A stretch of 64,000 nucleotides of DNA. Source: Halobacteriovorax vibrionivorans (GTDB lineage: Bacteria > Bdellovibrionota > Bacteriovoracia > Bacteriovoracales > Bacteriovoracaceae). This document shows, piece by piece, positions 17,265 through 26,389 of the stretch (its first letter is position 1; each line of letters begins with the position of its first letter). The position numbers and the translations under genes were made by a program. The stretch lies in NCBI RefSeq assembly GCF_003346865.1, contig NZ_QDKL01000003.1:248001-312000 (forward strand), in the 5' to 3' direction. Below the pieces are notes generated by a model. It saw only the letters and a program-made list of their open reading frames with translations. It was not told where the DNA came from and did not search any database.

Positions 17265-19628
17265 ATGTCAGAAGAGACAACGAAGTCGACAAAAAACCCT
17301 ATGGACGTTATCGATCAAAATGCCGTCTTATTTTGTGTAGACAACACAGATATCACAGCAAAACAAATCATGGCCGTACTGGCAATGCTACTTGTAGAAG
17401 ATTGTACAGTTCCATTTATCACTCGTTATCGTAAAGACAAAACTGGTGGATTAGACGAAGAACAAATTCGCCTCATTCAAGAAAAGTATGACGAATATAT
17501 CGAGCGTGAAAAGAGACGTGAATTCATTCTAGAGGCCATCACTAAACAAGAGATGATGACTCCAGAGATTGAAAAGAAAATTAAAGCGGCAACAAATATT
17601 AACCAGCTTGAAGATATCTATGCGCCATTTAAATCAAAGAGAAAGACAAAGGCGCAAATCGCAAAAGAAGCAGGGCTTGGGCCATTCTCAATTCTAATGA
17701 AAGAGTCAAAGCTTCCTATGCCAGAACTTGCAAAAGAAGCACTTAAGTATATTAATAAAGAAAAGAAAATCGCAACTTTTGAAGATGTATTAAAAGGTGC
17801 TTGTGACATTATCATCGAAGAAATTGCTCACGACACAGAACTTAAAGAGCAATTACGTAACGATTACTGGGCACAGGCAATGATTAAGTCAACTCCTCGT
17901 AAAGGTTATGAAGAAGTAAAAGACTGGCAAAAGTACAAAGACTACTTTGAATATGAGCAAAAAGTTAGTGATCTAAAAGATCCAAAAGCCGCTCACAGAT
18001 TCCTAGCGATTCGTCGTGCACAAACTGAGAAGATCCTAAAAGTTGAAATTATTTTTGATGAAGAATATGCAAATAATCTTATTCTATCAAAGAACTTCCC
18101 AGACACTACAGTCACAAGTTACAAGGCATTAGTCGATTGTGCATCAAAGGCCTATAAGAATTATATTCACTCTTCTCTTGATTTAGAAATCAAGGGTGAA
18201 CTTAAGAAGCTCTCAGATGAATCAGCAATTGATGTTTTTGGTATAAACCTTAAGAACCTTCTATTACAACCTTACCTTGGTTCTAAAACAGTTCTTGCGC
18301 TTGATCCAGGAGTAGTGACTGGTTGTAAGACAGTTGTTGTAGATAATACGGGTAAATTTGTTGTTGATACAGTTGTCTACCCTCACCCACCAAGAAATCA
18401 GGTACGTGAGTCTGCGACAATTTTAAATGCCATGATTGAGCAATTTAATGTTGAATATATAGCAATTGGAAACGGAACTTTTGGTCGAGAGACTCTCCAA
18501 TTTGTTGAAGATAATATTACTGCGGTTAAAGACGGAAAAGTTAAAGCAACAATGATTTCAGAAGATGGTGCTTCAATTTATTCTGCTTCTCCAATTGCAA
18601 AGAAAGAATTCCCAGATAAAGATGCAACAGTAAGAGGCGCCATCTCAATTGGCCGCCGCTTCCAAGACCCTCTAGCAGAGCTTGTAAAGATCGATCCTAA
18701 GTCTATTGGTGTTGGCCAGTATCAACACGATGTAAACCAGGTTCGTCTAAAAAAATCACTAAATGGCGTGGTTGAAAGCTGTGTTAACTTTGTTGGTGTT
18801 GATATCAATACGGCATCGGCCCCACTACTTTCATTCATTTCCGGAATTGGGCCAACAGTTGCGGGAAATATCGTAAAGCATAGAGATAAGAATGGGCTAT
18901 TTTCAGATCGAAGCGAAATCCTAAAGGTTTCACGTTTTTCTGAAAAAGTTTTCCAACAAGCAGCAGGATTCTTAAGAGTTTATAATGGGAAGAATCCACT
19001 TGATGCGACATTTATTCACCCAGAAAACTACGATATGTTAGAAGAATGGGCACACAAGAATGGATACACGCTTGAGCAGTTAACAACAGATAATGCAGTT
19101 GCAAATAAACTAAAGTCAGATAAGGACCTTATTGCAAAACTTGGTGAATTTACTGTTAATGATATTTATAAGTCACTAACTGCACCTTCACAGGATCCTC
19201 GTACAGAATTTAAGACAACAGAGTTTAGAAAAGATGTACGTGAAATCAAAGATGTAAAAATTGGTGAGAGATATCCAGGTATTGTAAAAAACATCACTCA
19301 ATTTGGTGCCTTTGTTGATATTGGAATTAAAGAAAATGGTTTAGTTCACGTAAGTCAGATGGCCGATCACTTTGTTGAGAATGCCCTTGATGTTCTAAAA
19401 GTTGGGCAAGAAGTTTCTGCCGTTGTTCTTGACGTTGATATGGATAGAAAGCGTATTGCTCTATCTCTAAAATCTGACGGAGCTGAAGAAGCAAAAACTT
19501 ACGAGCGTCCAACAGGTGGCCCACGTAAGAGCAATCCTCGTGGTGGAAAACCTAAGATGCCAAAGCAAAACGATGCACCGTTAAAGAATAATGCATTCGC
19601 TGCTCTTAAGGGATTTAAGGTTAAATAG
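17265..19628 (+). CDS. tex: Tex-family RNA-binding transcription accessory protein
   Basis: A 787-residue Tex protein. The order is an N-terminal helical Tex domain (PFITRYRKDKTGGLDEEQI), a YqgF/RuvX-like nuclease fold (VLALDPGVVTGCKTVVVD, about residues 343-470), helix-hairpin-helix motifs (ISGIGPTVAGNIVKHRD) and an S1 RNA-binding domain (about 665-735, GAFVDIGIKENGLVHVSQ). A basic Pro/Gly tail follows. The length is normal for the family. Tex binds single-stranded nucleic acid and influences transcription. GGAG precedes the ATG by 9 nt. Confidence 0.96.
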   Translation: MSEETTKSTKNPMDVIDQNAVLFCVDNTDITAKQIMAVLAMLLVEDCTVPFITRYRKDKTGGLDEEQIRLIQEKYDEYIEREKRREFILEAITKQEMMTPEIEKKIKAATNINQLEDIYAPFKSKRKTKAQIAKEAGLGPFSILMKESKLPMPELAKEALKYINKEKKIATFEDVLKGACDIIIEEIAHDTELKEQLRNDYWAQAMIKSTPRKGYEEVKDWQKYKDYFEYEQKVSDLKDPKAAHRFLAIRRAQTEKILKVEIIFDEEYANNLILSKNFPDTTVTSYKALVDCASKAYKNYIHSSLDLEIKGELKKLSDESAIDVFGINLKNLLLQPYLGSKTVLALDPGVVTGCKTVVVDNTGKFVVDTVVYPHPPRNQVRESATILNAMIEQFNVEYIAIGNGTFGRETLQFVEDNITAVKDGKVKATMISEDGASIYSASPIAKKEFPDKDATVRGAISIGRRFQDPLAELVKIDPKSIGVGQYQHDVNQVRLKKSLNGVVESCVNFVGVDINTASAPLLSFISGIGPTVAGNIVKHRDKNGLFSDRSEILKVSRFSEKVFQQAAGFLRVYNGKNPLDATFIHPENYDMLEEWAHKNGYTLEQLTTDNAVANKLKSDKDLIAKLGEFTVNDIYKSLTAPSQDPRTEFKTTEFRKDVREIKDVKIGERYPGIVKNITQFGAFVDIGIKENGLVHVSQMADHFVENALDVLKVGQEVSAVVLDVDMDRKRIALSLKSDGAEEAKTYERPTGGPRKSNPRGGKPKMPKQNDAPLKNNAFAALKGFKVK

Positions 19629-19670
19629 GTGCGGCATTGTCTGCCCAAAGGCAGACTATTGGACGCACCT
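19627..19670 (+). repeat. Nested double hairpin at the end of tex
   Basis: AGGTGCG (19627-19633) pairs with CGCACCT (19664-19670). Inside it, GTCTGCC (19639-19645) pairs with GGCAGAC (19650-19656) around CAAA. The outer stem begins within the tex stop codon. There is no T-tract, so it is a structured 3' end rather than a classic terminator. Confidence 0.65.
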
Positions 19671-19705
19671 ATAGCTCCCATTCACTTTAGCTAGAAAATG
19701 ATATT

Positions 19706-19737
19706 CAACAAGCCGGGTTCAAGCCCGGCTTTGTTGT
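19706..19737. terminator. G+C-rich hairpin terminator
   Basis: AGCCGGG (19711-19717) pairs with CCCGGCT (19724-19730), extended by CAACA and TGTTG on either side of a one-base bulge. A T-rich run follows. It probably terminates tex transcription. Confidence 0.65.
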
Positions 19738-19768
19738 CTCAGGAGCAATAAACAAGTCTTCGCAATTT

Positions 19769-19798
19769 AAGCGACATTTTAGCGCAGCTAAAATTAGC
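19769..19798. repeat. Stem-loop repeat, copy 1
   Basis: This 30-bp unit is identical to 19844-19873 and contains the inverted repeat ATTTTAGC-GCA-GCTAAAAT. Flanking bases (a CGCAA upstream, AAAA downstream) are also partly shared, so the true unit is longer than 30 bp and the period is 75 bp. It lies in the 406-bp stretch between tex and the next gene. That stretch otherwise holds only the tex 3' hairpins. Confidence 0.8.
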
Positions 19799-19843
19799 GA
19801 AAAAATCTTTCTGAAAAAACTAATCACACAAGCCTCGCAACTC

Positions 19844-19873
19844 AAGCGACATTTTAGCGCAGCTAAAATTAGC
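19844..19873. repeat. Stem-loop repeat, copy 2
   Basis: Second identical copy of the 30-bp unit, 75 bp downstream of the first and in the same orientation, with the same internal 8-bp inverted repeat. It resembles REP-type elements. Confidence 0.8.
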
Positions 19874-20034
19874 AAAAAGACTGAGCAACAATTCAATTTC
19901 AAAAATGAGAGAAATAAGGTTTTCATAATCCCCCAGATTAATCGCAAATATATTATTTATTACATGATTTAACCTGAGGGTTTATTGAGAGGATTAGCAA
20001 ACTTTACGTATGATAGATATACTTCACACAGTTT

Positions 20035-20655
20035 TTAAAGCCCGTTATTAGGCCCTAGAGCAAGTTGGCTCTTTTGCAGATCGATTCTTAAAGATCGACG
20101 ATCAGGGCCTGCAAATGGAATTGTACCGTTTACTTGTGCCTGAATCATATTAAGCTCGTGTCCTACAGTTCTTTCAGTAACTTCTTTTATATGAAAGCTT
20201 AAGAAGCCATTAAATACTAAATCACTTTCTTCGATAATATTTCCATCAAAGCCAACAACTGCACCTTTAACTTGAGTCATGCGCTGAGATTGGTCACTAT
20301 AGTCTTGCTGGTTAAAAGTAAGGACATTTTTACAACTAATTAGCTGAATATTTAAATGATCCTTTGCCATCTCTGCCTTACAAGCAGACTTTGGAAATTT
20401 AACAATTAGAGCATTTAAATTATTTAATTCAAAAACATCGCCTAATCGATCTGAAAGCTCAAAATTAAACCCAAAATCAGGATACTGCAACAGAGCACCT
20501 TTTATGATAATTTCAATATGCTCAGTAGAGTTATTTAAAACTTCAACTGCTGGCATTTGATAATTCCATGGACTTACATATTTTAGAGACTTAATTTCAC
20601 TAGCAAATGAATTAATTGATAATAAACCTAATAGAATAACAAATATCTTTTTCAT
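20035..20655 (-). CDS. Small secreted protein of unknown function
   Basis: A 206-residue exported protein with signal peptide MKKIFVILLGLLSINSFAS. The mature part is beta-rich with two Cys (SACKAEM and ISCKNV) that could pair. I recognise no family; a lipocalin/YceI-like fold was considered but key patterns are missing. The start at 20655 is fixed by AAGGAG 6 nt upstream and by the signal peptide. A perfect 19-bp palindrome abuts the Shine-Dalgarno site on its 5' side. Confidence 0.75.
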   Translation of the reverse strand: MKKIFVILLGLLSINSFASEIKSLKYVSPWNYQMPAVEVLNNSTEHIEIIIKGALLQYPDFGFNFELSDRLGDVFELNNLNALIVKFPKSACKAEMAKDHLNIQLISCKNVLTFNQQDYSDQSQRMTQVKGAVVGFDGNIIEESDLVFNGFLSFHIKEVTERTVGHELNMIQAQVNGTIPFAGPDRRSLRIDLQKSQLALGPNNGL

Positions 20656-20667
20656 TAATATCTCCTT

Positions 20668-20686
20668 AATGAGCATTATGCTCATT
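20668..20686. promoter_or_regulatory. 19-bp palindrome abutting a Shine-Dalgarno site
   Basis: AATGAGCAT and ATGCTCATT are separated by one base. On the minus strand the palindrome ends directly next to AAGGAG, the ribosome-binding site of the gene starting at 20655. It could be an operator or an mRNA hairpin that affects translation. Confidence 0.5.
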
Positions 20687-20767
20687 GATTAAGAGAAAAC
20701 TAACGAATTAAATTAGATAAATAAAATACCTATATTAGATCACTGTGATAAAAAATTCTTATACCTA

Positions 20768-21895
20768 TTACCACCATTTTTTTGTAACGTATTCCTGGTG
20801 ATCAAAGCTTACAATTTCTCCCATCTTAGGGGCCATTAACTTTAGCTTTCCTTGCTGTGAAAACTCATTGAGCTTTATTATAGGATCATCCCACGTGTGA
20901 AATGCTAAAGAAAATGCACCCCAGTGAATTGGAAAGTAGTAATTTGCATTGATGTCTTCATAGGCCTTTGGCCATTCATCTGGCAAGAGGTGGACAGCAA
21001 ACCAATCTGGGTTATATTGACCTGACTCCATAAATGCTACATCAAAAGGACCTAGACGTTGTCCGATTTCTTTAAAATGAGTATCGTAACCAGAGTCACC
21101 ACTAAAATAGAGATTATTATTACGAGTTTTTACGGCCCAAGATGCCCATAGAGTTGTATTTTCGTGTGCTTGGTCGCGACCAGAAAAATGCTGAGCAGGA
21201 GTTGCCGTAAATTTTATCCCATCAAACTCAACGTTCTGCCACCAATCAAGCTCTGTGACACGTTTACGATCAATACCCCAACGTTTTAAGTGTGAGCCCA
21301 CTCCTAAAGGAGTGATGAACTTAACATCCTTATCCACAAAGAATTTAATGGTTCTCATATCTAAATGATCATAGTGGTCATGAGAGATTAATATATAGTC
21401 AATCTTTGGTAATTCTTTAAGTGTTAAAACAGTAGGTCCAAAACGTTTAACAAATATTGGTACAGGAGATGAAGAATCTGAAAAGATTGGATCAATTAGA
21501 ACAATCTTAGAGTCGATATTAAATAAGACTGTTGAATGACCAAACCAAATTGACTTTACAACATCAGACTTCTCTAGAAATTTATCCATATCGGGTTTTA
21601 ACATTGGAAGAGGTTTATCTGGATAGCGGCCATTACCCTTACCCAAGAACTCTATAAAGTTAGAAAAACCAAAGCCATCTTTCTTTATTGGCTGTTCACT
21701 AGTTATATTAGGTCTGCGATTTACAAACCTCATCTTCTCTTTGTTAAATTGACTAGATTTAGTGAAAGTCTCTAATTCTTCCTTATCTGGGTGAGAGCCC
21801 ATAGAAGACATAAATACTGAAGCAACTTTTGTCACGGCCGAACATCCTGAAAAATTCATTAAAATAATTAACAATATTAACTTTTGCAACTTCAT
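20768..21895 (-). CDS. Metallo-beta-lactamase-fold lipoprotein (NAPE-PLD/RomA-like)
   Basis: A 375-residue lipoprotein with lipobox FSGC. The hydrolase domain starts SIWFGHSTVLFNID and carries the metal motif LISHDHYDHLD (HxHxDH). It continues with the third ligand region TPAQHFSGRD, the bridging Asp in YFSGDSGYD and the late His in FPIHWGAF. This pattern matches the N-acylphosphatidylethanolamine phospholipase D/RomA branch, so a lipid or phosphodiester substrate is likely but unproven. It is transcribed divergently from the peroxidase gene across 116 bp. Confidence 0.88.
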   Translation of the reverse strand: MKLQKLILLIILMNFSGCSAVTKVASVFMSSMGSHPDKEELETFTKSSQFNKEKMRFVNRRPNITSEQPIKKDGFGFSNFIEFLGKGNGRYPDKPLPMLKPDMDKFLEKSDVVKSIWFGHSTVLFNIDSKIVLIDPIFSDSSSPVPIFVKRFGPTVLTLKELPKIDYILISHDHYDHLDMRTIKFFVDKDVKFITPLGVGSHLKRWGIDRKRVTELDWWQNVEFDGIKFTATPAQHFSGRDQAHENTTLWASWAVKTRNNNLYFSGDSGYDTHFKEIGQRLGPFDVAFMESGQYNPDWFAVHLLPDEWPKAYEDINANYYFPIHWGAFSLAFHTWDDPIIKLNEFSQQGKLKLMAPKMGEIVSFDHQEYVTKKWW

Positions 21896-22011
21896 TGTTT
21901 CATTCTACTATAAAGCTTTATCTATATCCTTAAATTTAATATTTCTTACAAAAAATTGTCACAAATTTCAATTAGCATACGAATGAAAGAATAAAACCAA
22001 TGGAGTAATAA

Positions 22012-23046
22012 ATGAAGTTAACTGTATACACTATTTCTATGCTACTTCTCCTTTCTTGCACAGGAAAAGAGAATAATACCGATAAGAAATCTTTAGAAGA
22101 AAGGCGAGAATTATTTGGTAATGGACTAAACTCAATAAGATACTTTGGGGAAAATCGTCCAAAAGAAGAAGTCATCGAACTTGGAAGAATGTTATTTTAC
22201 GATACTAGGTTAAGTAATGACAAAACGGTAAGCTGTTCAAAATGCCATTTACCACAATTAAGCTTTAGTGATGCTCTTCCAAAATCCATTGGTGCAAAAT
22301 ATCGTCTTTCACATCGTAATGCTCAAACACTAATCAATACAGCAGCTCAAATTTCACAACATTGGAACGGAAATCGAAAAGACGTCGAAGAGCAAGCAAA
22401 GAAAGCTTTCTTCTTTAAGGGGGCCTATGATCTTAAAGACAGTAGTCATTTAAAGAAAAAACTTGTGGATAATAATTATAATGAAGCATTTAAAAAGGCT
22501 TTTAACACTGAGCTTATCACATCTAATGAAAACGACATTTTAGAATTAAGTGCAAAATCAATTGGCGCCTTTGAAAGAACTCTCGTTGGTCCTGCTATTT
22601 TTGATGATTACCTTGAGGGAAAAGATGACGTTCTTAATTTAGAACAAAAAAGTGGACTTAAGAAATTTACGCAATACGGATGCATCGGCTGTCATAATGG
22701 TAATCTTGTCGGTGGAGGAATGTATCAGAAATTTGGAGTCGTTGAAGATCCATATAAGTACACAAAGAGTAAAAATCGTGACTTAGGCCGCTACACGCAT
22801 ACAAAGAATGAAGATGATAAAGAGTATTTTAAAGTCCCTCCACTTAGAAATGTAACAAAGACATCTCCCTACTTTCATGATGGTAGTGTGGCCTCACTTG
22901 ATGAAGCAATTGATATAATGGGGCGAGTTCAACTTGGAGTGGAGATTCCAAAAGAAGATCGAAAACTAATTATTGAATTTCTAAAAACGCTTGAAACAAA
23001 AGAGGAGCATTTAAAAGAGCTAACAAGGATTCCTGATCTTCCGTAG
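22012..23046 (+). CDS. Di-haem cytochrome c peroxidase/MauG-family lipoprotein
   Basis: A 344-residue protein with lipobox LLSC. Two haem c motifs are present: CSKCH (about residue 75) and CIGCH (about 223). FYDTRLSNDKTVSC and NAQTLINTA are typical of the CcpA/MauG family. Such proteins reduce hydrogen peroxide using electrons from small cytochromes or carry out high-valent oxidations in the periplasm. GGAG lies 7 nt before the ATG. The lipid anchor would hold it at a membrane facing the periplasm. Confidence 0.92.
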   Translation: MKLTVYTISMLLLLSCTGKENNTDKKSLEERRELFGNGLNSIRYFGENRPKEEVIELGRMLFYDTRLSNDKTVSCSKCHLPQLSFSDALPKSIGAKYRLSHRNAQTLINTAAQISQHWNGNRKDVEEQAKKAFFFKGAYDLKDSSHLKKKLVDNNYNEAFKKAFNTELITSNENDILELSAKSIGAFERTLVGPAIFDDYLEGKDDVLNLEQKSGLKKFTQYGCIGCHNGNLVGGGMYQKFGVVEDPYKYTKSKNRDLGRYTHTKNEDDKEYFKVPPLRNVTKTSPYFHDGSVASLDEAIDIMGRVQLGVEIPKEDRKLIIEFLKTLETKEEHLKELTRIPDLP

Positions 23047-23074
23047 TGAAGCTTTGAAACTAATCGAACACAGG

Positions 23075-24247
23075 TTAAGTACCAACCTTTTTTACGAAGG
23101 TCATGAAATTGCCATTGTCTTTAAAGAATCGCCAATTAGATAACAACGTAAAGACGACAGTGATAATAACGGGAACAATGAATGAATAGAAAAATGATGA
23201 TGCCTCAAAACGTACTGGTAATGAACGATCAACAAACATGGCCGGCATGATTGTAGGTGAAAACTGAACTAACAATTTTAAAACAATAAAGCTTAAGATA
23301 TTTCCAACTGCAATTGCACTTGCAGTTATGATTGCAATATTTAAACCACCGTATTTCTTTATATGGCCCATGCTCATGCCAAGAATCCAAAATGAAGCAA
23401 AGTCATTTCTAACACGTGCATAGAAAATTGAAAGACCAGAAATAATTGAAAATGTAACAAGAACAATAGTTGCTAGAAATAGAAAAAGAACGACATTATT
23501 TTCTAAGGCCAGAGCAAATACGAGGTTTTGATTTAATTCTTCCCAAGTATGAAAACGTGCTCCATCCCCTGCAAACTTCGACTTAAGTTGTTCTTCTTGT
23601 ATTTTCGTTAAGTTTGAGAAGACTCTAAGCTTATTATAATGACGAGACTTAGCAATAGAGAATGCACTATAAGCGTGTCCCCAAGCGTGAAATTCATCAA
23701 TATCAGGGTCCATAGAATCGGTAAAGGCCTCAACATCAAGAGACTTAAAACGTGGTAATTCGCCAAAGAATGTATCTGTATGGGCCGGTGAGATCAATTG
23801 CACACGATCATCAAGTCCTGCATAAACCTTACGCGCTAAATATGGCGACATTAAGATCTCATTTCTCTTAGGCCAATGATCAATGGCCTTTGGAAGTATT
23901 GAACTTGTATCTTCTATAATCCCGTGAAAAATGACTGGTGCTAAATAACCTTCTAATCTTATCAGGCCTTCAATTTCATACTCTAAAGTATACTTATAAT
24001 TATTATCATTGAGATAAGAAGTGGCCTTTTTAAAATTGAAGTCTTTTTCAAGGTCAATAATATAGCGACCTAATGTTTGTTTACCTCGTTCAATACGATT
24101 GCTTTGCAACCCTTTTAAAACTGATTGAACAGTAAGTAGAGAAAAGCTAGATATAACAAGACTCGCCAAGGCCATAATAAGTAGCCTTTGGCGAGTCTTC
24201 GCTTTAAATAAATAACTTAAAAAGAATTTAAAGAAACTAAAAAACAT
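23075..24247 (-). CDS. FtsX/LolC-E-like ABC transporter permease
   Basis: A 390-residue membrane protein with the MacB/LolC/FtsX topology: one N-terminal helix (LLIMALASLVISSFSLLTVQ), a large periplasmic domain (about 50-240) and three C-terminal helices (NNVVLFLFLATIVLVTFSII, about residue 300, and SFFYSFIVPVIITVVF). This family works with an ATPase in lipoprotein release or envelope remodelling. No ATPase gene is adjacent. It lies 11 bp downstream of fadJ in the same orientation, an unusual partner. Confidence 0.8.
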   Translation of the reverse strand: MFFSFFKFFLSYLFKAKTRQRLLIMALASLVISSFSLLTVQSVLKGLQSNRIERGKQTLGRYIIDLEKDFNFKKATSYLNDNNYKYTLEYEIEGLIRLEGYLAPVIFHGIIEDTSSILPKAIDHWPKRNEILMSPYLARKVYAGLDDRVQLISPAHTDTFFGELPRFKSLDVEAFTDSMDPDIDEFHAWGHAYSAFSIAKSRHYNKLRVFSNLTKIQEEQLKSKFAGDGARFHTWEELNQNLVFALALENNVVLFLFLATIVLVTFSIISGLSIFYARVRNDFASFWILGMSMGHIKKYGGLNIAIITASAIAVGNILSFIVLKLLVQFSPTIMPAMFVDRSLPVRFEASSFFYSFIVPVIITVVFTLLSNWRFFKDNGNFMTFVKKVGT

Positions 24248-24258
24248 TATTCTTAGTT

Positions 24259-26376
24259 CTATAATTCGTAGAACTTTCCATTATCACTTGCGAGTTTATT
24301 AATTAATTCACAAGGAGTGTATCGATCTTTATCAACACTATCTGCAAATTTAAGCATCTCTTCTTTTAATCTCGCAATACCTTGAGTATCTGCATATCTT
24401 AGAAGTCCTCCTCTAAATGGAGGGAATCCGATACCAAAAATTAGACCAAGATCAACATCTTTTGCTTTTGCAACAATCTTATCTTCAAGAGTCGTTGCAG
24501 CTTCGTTAATCATTGGTAAAAAAATTCGCATTTGAATTTCAGTTTCACTCATCTTCTTAGATGCTTTTGGAAGCATTTTCCATGCTTCATCATTAGGTCC
24601 TGTAACCTTTCCTTTCTCATCATAAAGGTAGAAGCCTTTAGAGTTCTTCTTACCTAAGAATTCTTTTTCAAGCATCTGCTTTCCAATTCCATTAGAAGCA
24701 AGACGTGCTCCAAGGCCGTCGAAAATAATCTTAGAAACTTTATCACCTACATCGATTCCAACTTCATCTAAAAGCCTAAATGGCCCCATTGGCATACCAA
24801 AGTTTAGACAAGCATCATCGATATCTTTAATTGAAACACCTTCTTCTAATAAGAATCCTGCTTCATTCATATATGGCATAAGAATTCTATTAACTAGGAA
24901 TCCTGGCCCATCATTAACAACAACAGGAGTCTTCTTAGTTTTTACAACCCAATTATAAAGAGATTCAACAGTTTCGTCTGAAACGTTATCATGCTTAATA
25001 ATCTCTACTAAAGGCATCATATGAACAGGGTTAAAGAAGTGAAGTCCAGCAAAACGAGAACTATCTTCTAATGCCTTAGACATCTCTTGAATTGATAGAG
25101 ATGAAGTATTTGACGTAAGAATTGTATCTGGACGAACTTTTGTTTCTGTCTCAGCAAATACTTTCTTTTTAATATCCATATTTTCAACAACGGCCTCAAT
25201 TACAAGGTCAGTATGTTCAAAACCACGATAATCTGTTTGAGCACTAATTGATCTCATCTTGCGCTCAAAATCATCTTTAGACATACGTTTTCTTTTTACA
25301 GCACCTGAAAAGTTACTTGAAGCCTGTTTTAAACCAAGCTCTAGTCCGTGTTGGTTTAGATCTTTCATGATTGGAAACATATCATTTTTGGCCATAAGCC
25401 ATGCGATTCCACCACCCATTGTACCGGCACCAAGACAAGCTCCACGCTTTAATGAACGTCCTACACCTTTAGCATCATCCATTTTCTTAGACCCTTCCAT
25501 TAAGAAGAAAATATGACGTAGGTTCTTTGATTGCTCACCAATACATAACTCTCCAAAAGCTTGTGCTTCTGTTGTTAAGTAAGATGCGCGACCTTTCATC
25601 ACTCCACCTTCCATAACATCAAGTATTTTAAGAGGGGCCTGATAGAAGCCTTTTGTTTTCTTTAAAACTGACTCGCGGGCCTTTTGAAAAATAATTTTCT
25701 TTGTAAACACGTTATCAGTAGCAGCATCTTGCACTTTATCCATCATGCTACGCTTATCTGCTTTTTTCTTAAAATGCTTTGGAGCAAGATCAAGAAGGCG
25801 CTCTTTTGCATAAATCTCATCAGCAATTCCGACTTTCTTTGCTTTCTTTGCATTTAAGTTCTTACCAGTAAGGATCATATCTAAAGCAGTTGGAAGTCCC
25901 ACTTTCTTTGGCAGGCGATAAGTTCCACCAAAACCTGGAATTAGGCCAAGTTTAACTTCAGGAAGACCAAGTCCAGTAGACTTGTCATCACTCACAATAA
26001 TAGACTTACATGATAGAGCAAACTCAAGTCCACCACCAAGACATACACCGTTTACACAGGCCACAGTCGGCATTTTAAGGTCTTCAAGACGATTAAAAAT
26101 TGTCTGCCCTGCCTCAGCTCCAGCCTGGCCATCAGCTGCCGTATGCATTGTATCGAATAGATTGATATCAGCACCAGCTAAGAAGCATCTATCTTTGTGT
26201 GAAAAGAAGATGGCACCATCTAATTCTTTTTCTTTTGAGTGAAGATCTTCAACAATATCTTGAAGCTCTTTTAATGTTTCTTCATCTAAAACCGTCATTG
26301 CCTTGTCACAATTGTAACCAAAACCAACAAACGCTTTCTTATCCTTAATTTCAAAACTTAATCTTTTATATGTCAT
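24259..26376 (-). CDS. fadJ: Fatty-acid oxidation multifunctional protein (enoyl-CoA hydratase / 3-hydroxyacyl-CoA dehydrogenase)
   Basis: A 705-residue beta-oxidation enzyme. The N-terminal crotonase domain (about residues 1-200) has FLAGADINLF and the oxyanion loop VNGVCLGGGLEFALSC. The dehydrogenase part has the NAD-binding GAGTMGGGIAWLMAKN and the catalytic block SNTSSLSIQEM followed by AGLHFFNPVHMMPLVE. The C-terminal domain holds GFPPFRGGLLRYAD. The length fits FadJ/FadB. The ATG follows the fadI stop by 13 bp, making an operon for two successive steps. Confidence 0.95.
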   Translation of the reverse strand: MTYKRLSFEIKDKKAFVGFGYNCDKAMTVLDEETLKELQDIVEDLHSKEKELDGAIFFSHKDRCFLAGADINLFDTMHTAADGQAGAEAGQTIFNRLEDLKMPTVACVNGVCLGGGLEFALSCKSIIVSDDKSTGLGLPEVKLGLIPGFGGTYRLPKKVGLPTALDMILTGKNLNAKKAKKVGIADEIYAKERLLDLAPKHFKKKADKRSMMDKVQDAATDNVFTKKIIFQKARESVLKKTKGFYQAPLKILDVMEGGVMKGRASYLTTEAQAFGELCIGEQSKNLRHIFFLMEGSKKMDDAKGVGRSLKRGACLGAGTMGGGIAWLMAKNDMFPIMKDLNQHGLELGLKQASSNFSGAVKRKRMSKDDFERKMRSISAQTDYRGFEHTDLVIEAVVENMDIKKKVFAETETKVRPDTILTSNTSSLSIQEMSKALEDSSRFAGLHFFNPVHMMPLVEIIKHDNVSDETVESLYNWVVKTKKTPVVVNDGPGFLVNRILMPYMNEAGFLLEEGVSIKDIDDACLNFGMPMGPFRLLDEVGIDVGDKVSKIIFDGLGARLASNGIGKQMLEKEFLGKKNSKGFYLYDEKGKVTGPNDEAWKMLPKASKKMSETEIQMRIFLPMINEAATTLEDKIVAKAKDVDLGLIFGIGFPPFRGGLLRYADTQGIARLKEEMLKFADSVDKDRYTPCELINKLASDNGKFYEL

Positions 26377-26389
26377 ATCTGTATCCTAC

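Larger units (their letters stand above)
19705..19926 (-). other. Doubtful 73-codon reading frame across the tandem repeats
   Basis: An open frame on the minus strand starts at an ATG preceded by GGGGGATT, which resembles the site of the lipoprotein gene at 13781. It begins MKTLFLSFLKLNC. The two stem-loop repeats are read in the same frame and give the repeated peptide LILAALKCRL. A hydrophobic Cys-containing mini-protein is possible. However, the frame is created largely by the repeats and ends in a terminator hairpin, so I rate it as probably not a gene. Confidence 0.2.

Noticed and set aside
20035..20655. YceI-family assignment for the small secreted protein
   Set aside because: Size and export fit, but the characteristic YceI strand motifs are missing.
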